A stretch of DNA of 14,173 nucleotides from Gammaproteobacteria bacterium (GTDB lineage: Bacteria > Pseudomonadota > Gammaproteobacteria > Steroidobacterales > JACDCP01), in NCBI GenBank assembly GCA_013817465.1, contig JACDCP010000043.1:1-14173 (forward strand). Reading direction: 5' to 3'. Positions 12,564 to 14,173 of the stretch are shown piece by piece. The notes below the pieces were generated by a model. The model ran no database searches, had not been told where the DNA came from, and saw only the letters and a program-made list of their open reading frames with translations. A program made the position numbers and the translations under genes. The number at the start of each line of letters is the position of its first letter. Within the stretch, counting starts at the first letter, position 1.

Positions 12564-13991
12564 TTGAGAGCCCTCGTCATCGTCATTGCAGGCTTGCTGG
12601 TCGGGACCTGTTCCGAGCGTCTCACGCTGCTGGAGGAGGTGCGAGCGACGGGAGAGTTGCGTGTAGTTACGCGCAACAGCCCCACGGCTTATTACCTCGG
12701 CCCCGAATCGCCCCTCGGGCCGGAATACGAGTTGGCCTCGCGCTTCGCCGGGTACATCGGCGTCGAACTGACGATGTATCCGGCAGACAGCCTCAGCGAC
12801 ATTCTGCCCGAGGTCATGAGCGGCCGCGCGCATCTCGCCGCAGCCGGTCTGACCGTCACCGAGCCACGCCGCAAGCTGGTCGACTTCGGCCCACCCTATC
12901 AGGAGATCACCCAGCATCTCGTCTACCGGCTCGGCAGCGGTCGTCCGCGCCGCATCGAGCAGGTCATAGGCGGCCACATCGAGGTCGTCGCCTCGAGCAG
13001 CCATGCCGAGACGCTGGAGGGGCTCAGGCCGAGATACCCGGAGCTCGCCTGGGTCGAGAATCCGGGCGTCGAAAGCGAAGAGCTGCTGTTTCGCGTAGCG
13101 GAAAGGGAGATCGACTATACGGTCGCCGATTCCACCGAGTTCTCGATCAGCCGCAATTTCCATCCCGAGATTCGCGTCGCCTTCGACCTCAAGGAAGGCG
13201 ACTTCATCGCCTGGGCATTCCGCGAGGACGATGGCGACGACAGCCTGCGTTATGCCGCGCATCGTTTTTTCGCGAAACTGCAGAGCAGCGGGGAGCTCGG
13301 CCGTATTCTCGAGCGTTACTACGGGCACATCGACGAATTCGATTACGTGGGGACGCGCGCATTCCTGCGCCATGTCGAGACGCGGCTGCCGCAATACCGG
13401 CACATGTTCGAGGAAGCAGCCGCGGCGACCGGCATCGTCTGGCGCCTGCTCGCCGCCATCGGTTACCAGGAATCGCACTGGAACCCGGAAGCGATGTCGC
13501 CGACCGGCGTGCGCGGCATCATGATGCTCACGCTCGCGACGGCCGACCAGGTCGGCGTCGACGACCGCATCGATCCGGAATCCAGCATCATGGGTGGCGC
13601 GCGCTACTTCGAGGTCATGAAGGAACGGCTGCCGGAACACATCGGCGAGCCGCAGCGCACCTGGCTGGCGCTCGCCGCCTACAACATCGGTTACTGGCAT
13701 CTTCAGGATGCGCGTCACCTGGCGGAGATGCGCGGTCAGAATCCCGACGCCTGGGCGGATATCAAGACCAGTCTGCCGCTCCTCAGCCAGAAAAAGTGGT
13801 ACAGCCAGGTCAAGTACGGTTATGCACGGGGCTGGGAGCCCGTGCGCTACGTGGACAATATCCGCAGCTATTACGACACGCTGCTGTGGATCACCTCCGA
13901 CGAGCAGTGGGCGCGCCCTGAGCCCGGCGAGCAGCCCGAGGAAGAAGTGATCGTCGAGAGCGACGACAGCCCTGCGAACGCTGAAGGTTAA
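12564..13991 (+). CDS. mltF: Membrane-bound lytic murein transglycosylase F
   Basis: Cleaves the MurNAc-GlcNAc bond of peptidoglycan with 1,6-anhydro-MurNAc formation; it acts in the periplasm, probably attached to the outer membrane. The N-terminal export signal ends LLVGTC, a lipobox-like site with an unusual T before the cysteine. A solute-binding-protein-3 domain spans about 30-255 (ELRVVTRNSPTAYYLG, AAAGLTVTEPRRKLVDF, DYTVADSTEFSI). The SLT domain (about 275-440) has the catalytic E303 in AAIGYQESHWNPEA, then MSPTGVRGIMMLT (311-323), AAYNIGYWHL (371-380) and a YVDNIRSYYD end. The order and the 475-residue length match the MltF family. The start is TTG 12564, with GAAGG 8 nt upstream; no ATG or GTG lies between it and the preceding in-frame stop (12507). 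The TAA stop lies in the first stem of a hairpin array. The C-terminal 30 residues are acidic and variable. Confidence 0.95.
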   Translation: MRALVIVIAGLLVGTCSERLTLLEEVRATGELRVVTRNSPTAYYLGPESPLGPEYELASRFAGYIGVELTMYPADSLSDILPEVMSGRAHLAAAGLTVTEPRRKLVDFGPPYQEITQHLVYRLGSGRPRRIEQVIGGHIEVVASSSHAETLEGLRPRYPELAWVENPGVESEELLFRVAEREIDYTVADSTEFSISRNFHPEIRVAFDLKEGDFIAWAFREDDGDDSLRYAAHRFFAKLQSSGELGRILERYYGHIDEFDYVGTRAFLRHVETRLPQYRHMFEEAAAATGIVWRLLAAIGYQESHWNPEAMSPTGVRGIMMLTLATADQVGVDDRIDPESSIMGGARYFEVMKERLPEHIGEPQRTWLALAAYNIGYWHLQDARHLAEMRGQNPDAWADIKTSLPLLSQKKWYSQVKYGYARGWEPVRYVDNIRSYYDTLLWITSDEQWARPEPGEQPEEEVIVESDDSPANAEG

Positions 13992-14155
13992 CAGGCTGTT
14001 GAAAAACTCCGTTTTCAACAGCCTGTTATGCGATGCAGGGATGCATCGCCATTTTCGAGAACCACAAGTTCTTGAAAATGCTCGCAATCCGAAAATCGCA
14101 ATTTTCGGATTGCAGAGTTGAAAAAGCCATGGATGGCTTTTTCAACAACCTGTTA
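13989..14155. repeat. Hairpin array bounded by 17-bp inverted ends
   Basis: At least five stems lie nearly end to end. They are 13989-14005/14012-14028 (17 bp perfect), 14030-14037/14042-14049 (8 bp), 14050-14062/14068-14080 (13 bp with one G-U), 14084-14096/14101-14113 (13 bp perfect) and 14117-14130/14133-14146 (14 bp). The outer left end TAACAGGCTGTTGAAAA also matches the reverse complement of TTTTCAACAACCTGTTA (14139-14155) with one mismatch, so the block has terminal inverted repeats. It contains no open frame of note. It could be a REP/MITE-like mobile unit or a compound terminator. The last bases (14156-14173) show only a short AACCTG/CAGGTT pairing. Confidence 0.85.
14117..14146. terminator. 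Probable bidirectional terminator within the hairpin array
   Basis: GTTGAAAAAGCCAT and ATGGCTTTTTCAAC are perfectly complementary around GG. The GC-containing core AGCCAT/ATGGCT is followed by five T on either strand, the form of a short bidirectional intrinsic terminator. It lies 125 bp after the mltF stop and would serve that gene. Confidence 0.5.
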
Positions 14156-14173
14156 GGCAGAGCAGGTTTCGGC

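Noticed and set aside
12429..14087. 552-residue open frame on the minus strand opposite mltF
   Set aside because: It mirrors the GC-rich codon structure of mltF, crosses the hairpin array and shows no protein family features, whereas the plus frame has a complete MltF with its catalytic motif.
13989..14173. CRISPR array
   Set aside because: The repeats are adjacent hairpins of different sequence rather than identical direct repeats with spacers, and no cas gene is present.

Overview
The window is GC-rich, densely coded chromosomal DNA of a Gram-negative bacterium, most likely a gammaproteobacterium. The basis is an MltF-type lytic transglycosylase, a DUF3108 protein, a lipoprotein LytM/M23 peptidase, an Oma1/LoiP-type M48 protease, a NarL-type two-component pair, and several families of short palindromic repeats of the kind common in that class. 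I cannot place it to genus. Nothing looks like a phage, plasmid, CRISPR locus or biosynthetic cluster, and most of it reads as ordinary core or envelope genes.

Left part (1-2974, plus strand): the 3' end of a TPR-repeat protein, a histidine kinase with no recognisable input domain, and a LuxR/NarL response regulator. The three reading frames overlap (17 bp, then 4 bp), so they form one transcription unit in which the TPR protein is the obvious candidate sensor. A perfect hairpin separates this unit from a convergent gene for a flavin-binding general-stress protein of the pyridoxamine-phosphate-oxidase fold (3042-3539, minus).

Middle (3540-8660): a 733-residue acetyl-CoA hydrolase/CoA-transferase homologue (3676-5877, plus) lies between two imperfect inverted-repeat elements that share the core GGACATTCCTGATT. 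Next is an exported subtilisin-like (S8) protease with C-terminal SLH-like repeats (6086-8578, plus), closed by two hairpins, the second a textbook intrinsic terminator.

Right part on the minus strand (12109 down to 8675): a DUF3108 protein, an M48 membrane protease, an M23 lipoprotein peptidase with an SH3-like tail, and a small frameshifted gene of unknown function. The first three are predicted envelope proteins and may form an operon. Upstream of them are a GGGGTCAGACCCC repeat cluster and a tRNA-Ser(CGA) gene (minus). Divergent from the tRNA is mltF (12564-13991, plus). A compact array of at least five hairpins follows, bounded by 17-bp inverted ends, and the stop codon of mltF lies inside its first stem.

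The least ordinary features are the three unrelated palindromic repeat families, each at a gene border, the single-base frameshift near 8814-8817, and the sensorless kinase coupled to a TPR protein. No clearly new defence or metabolic system is visible.
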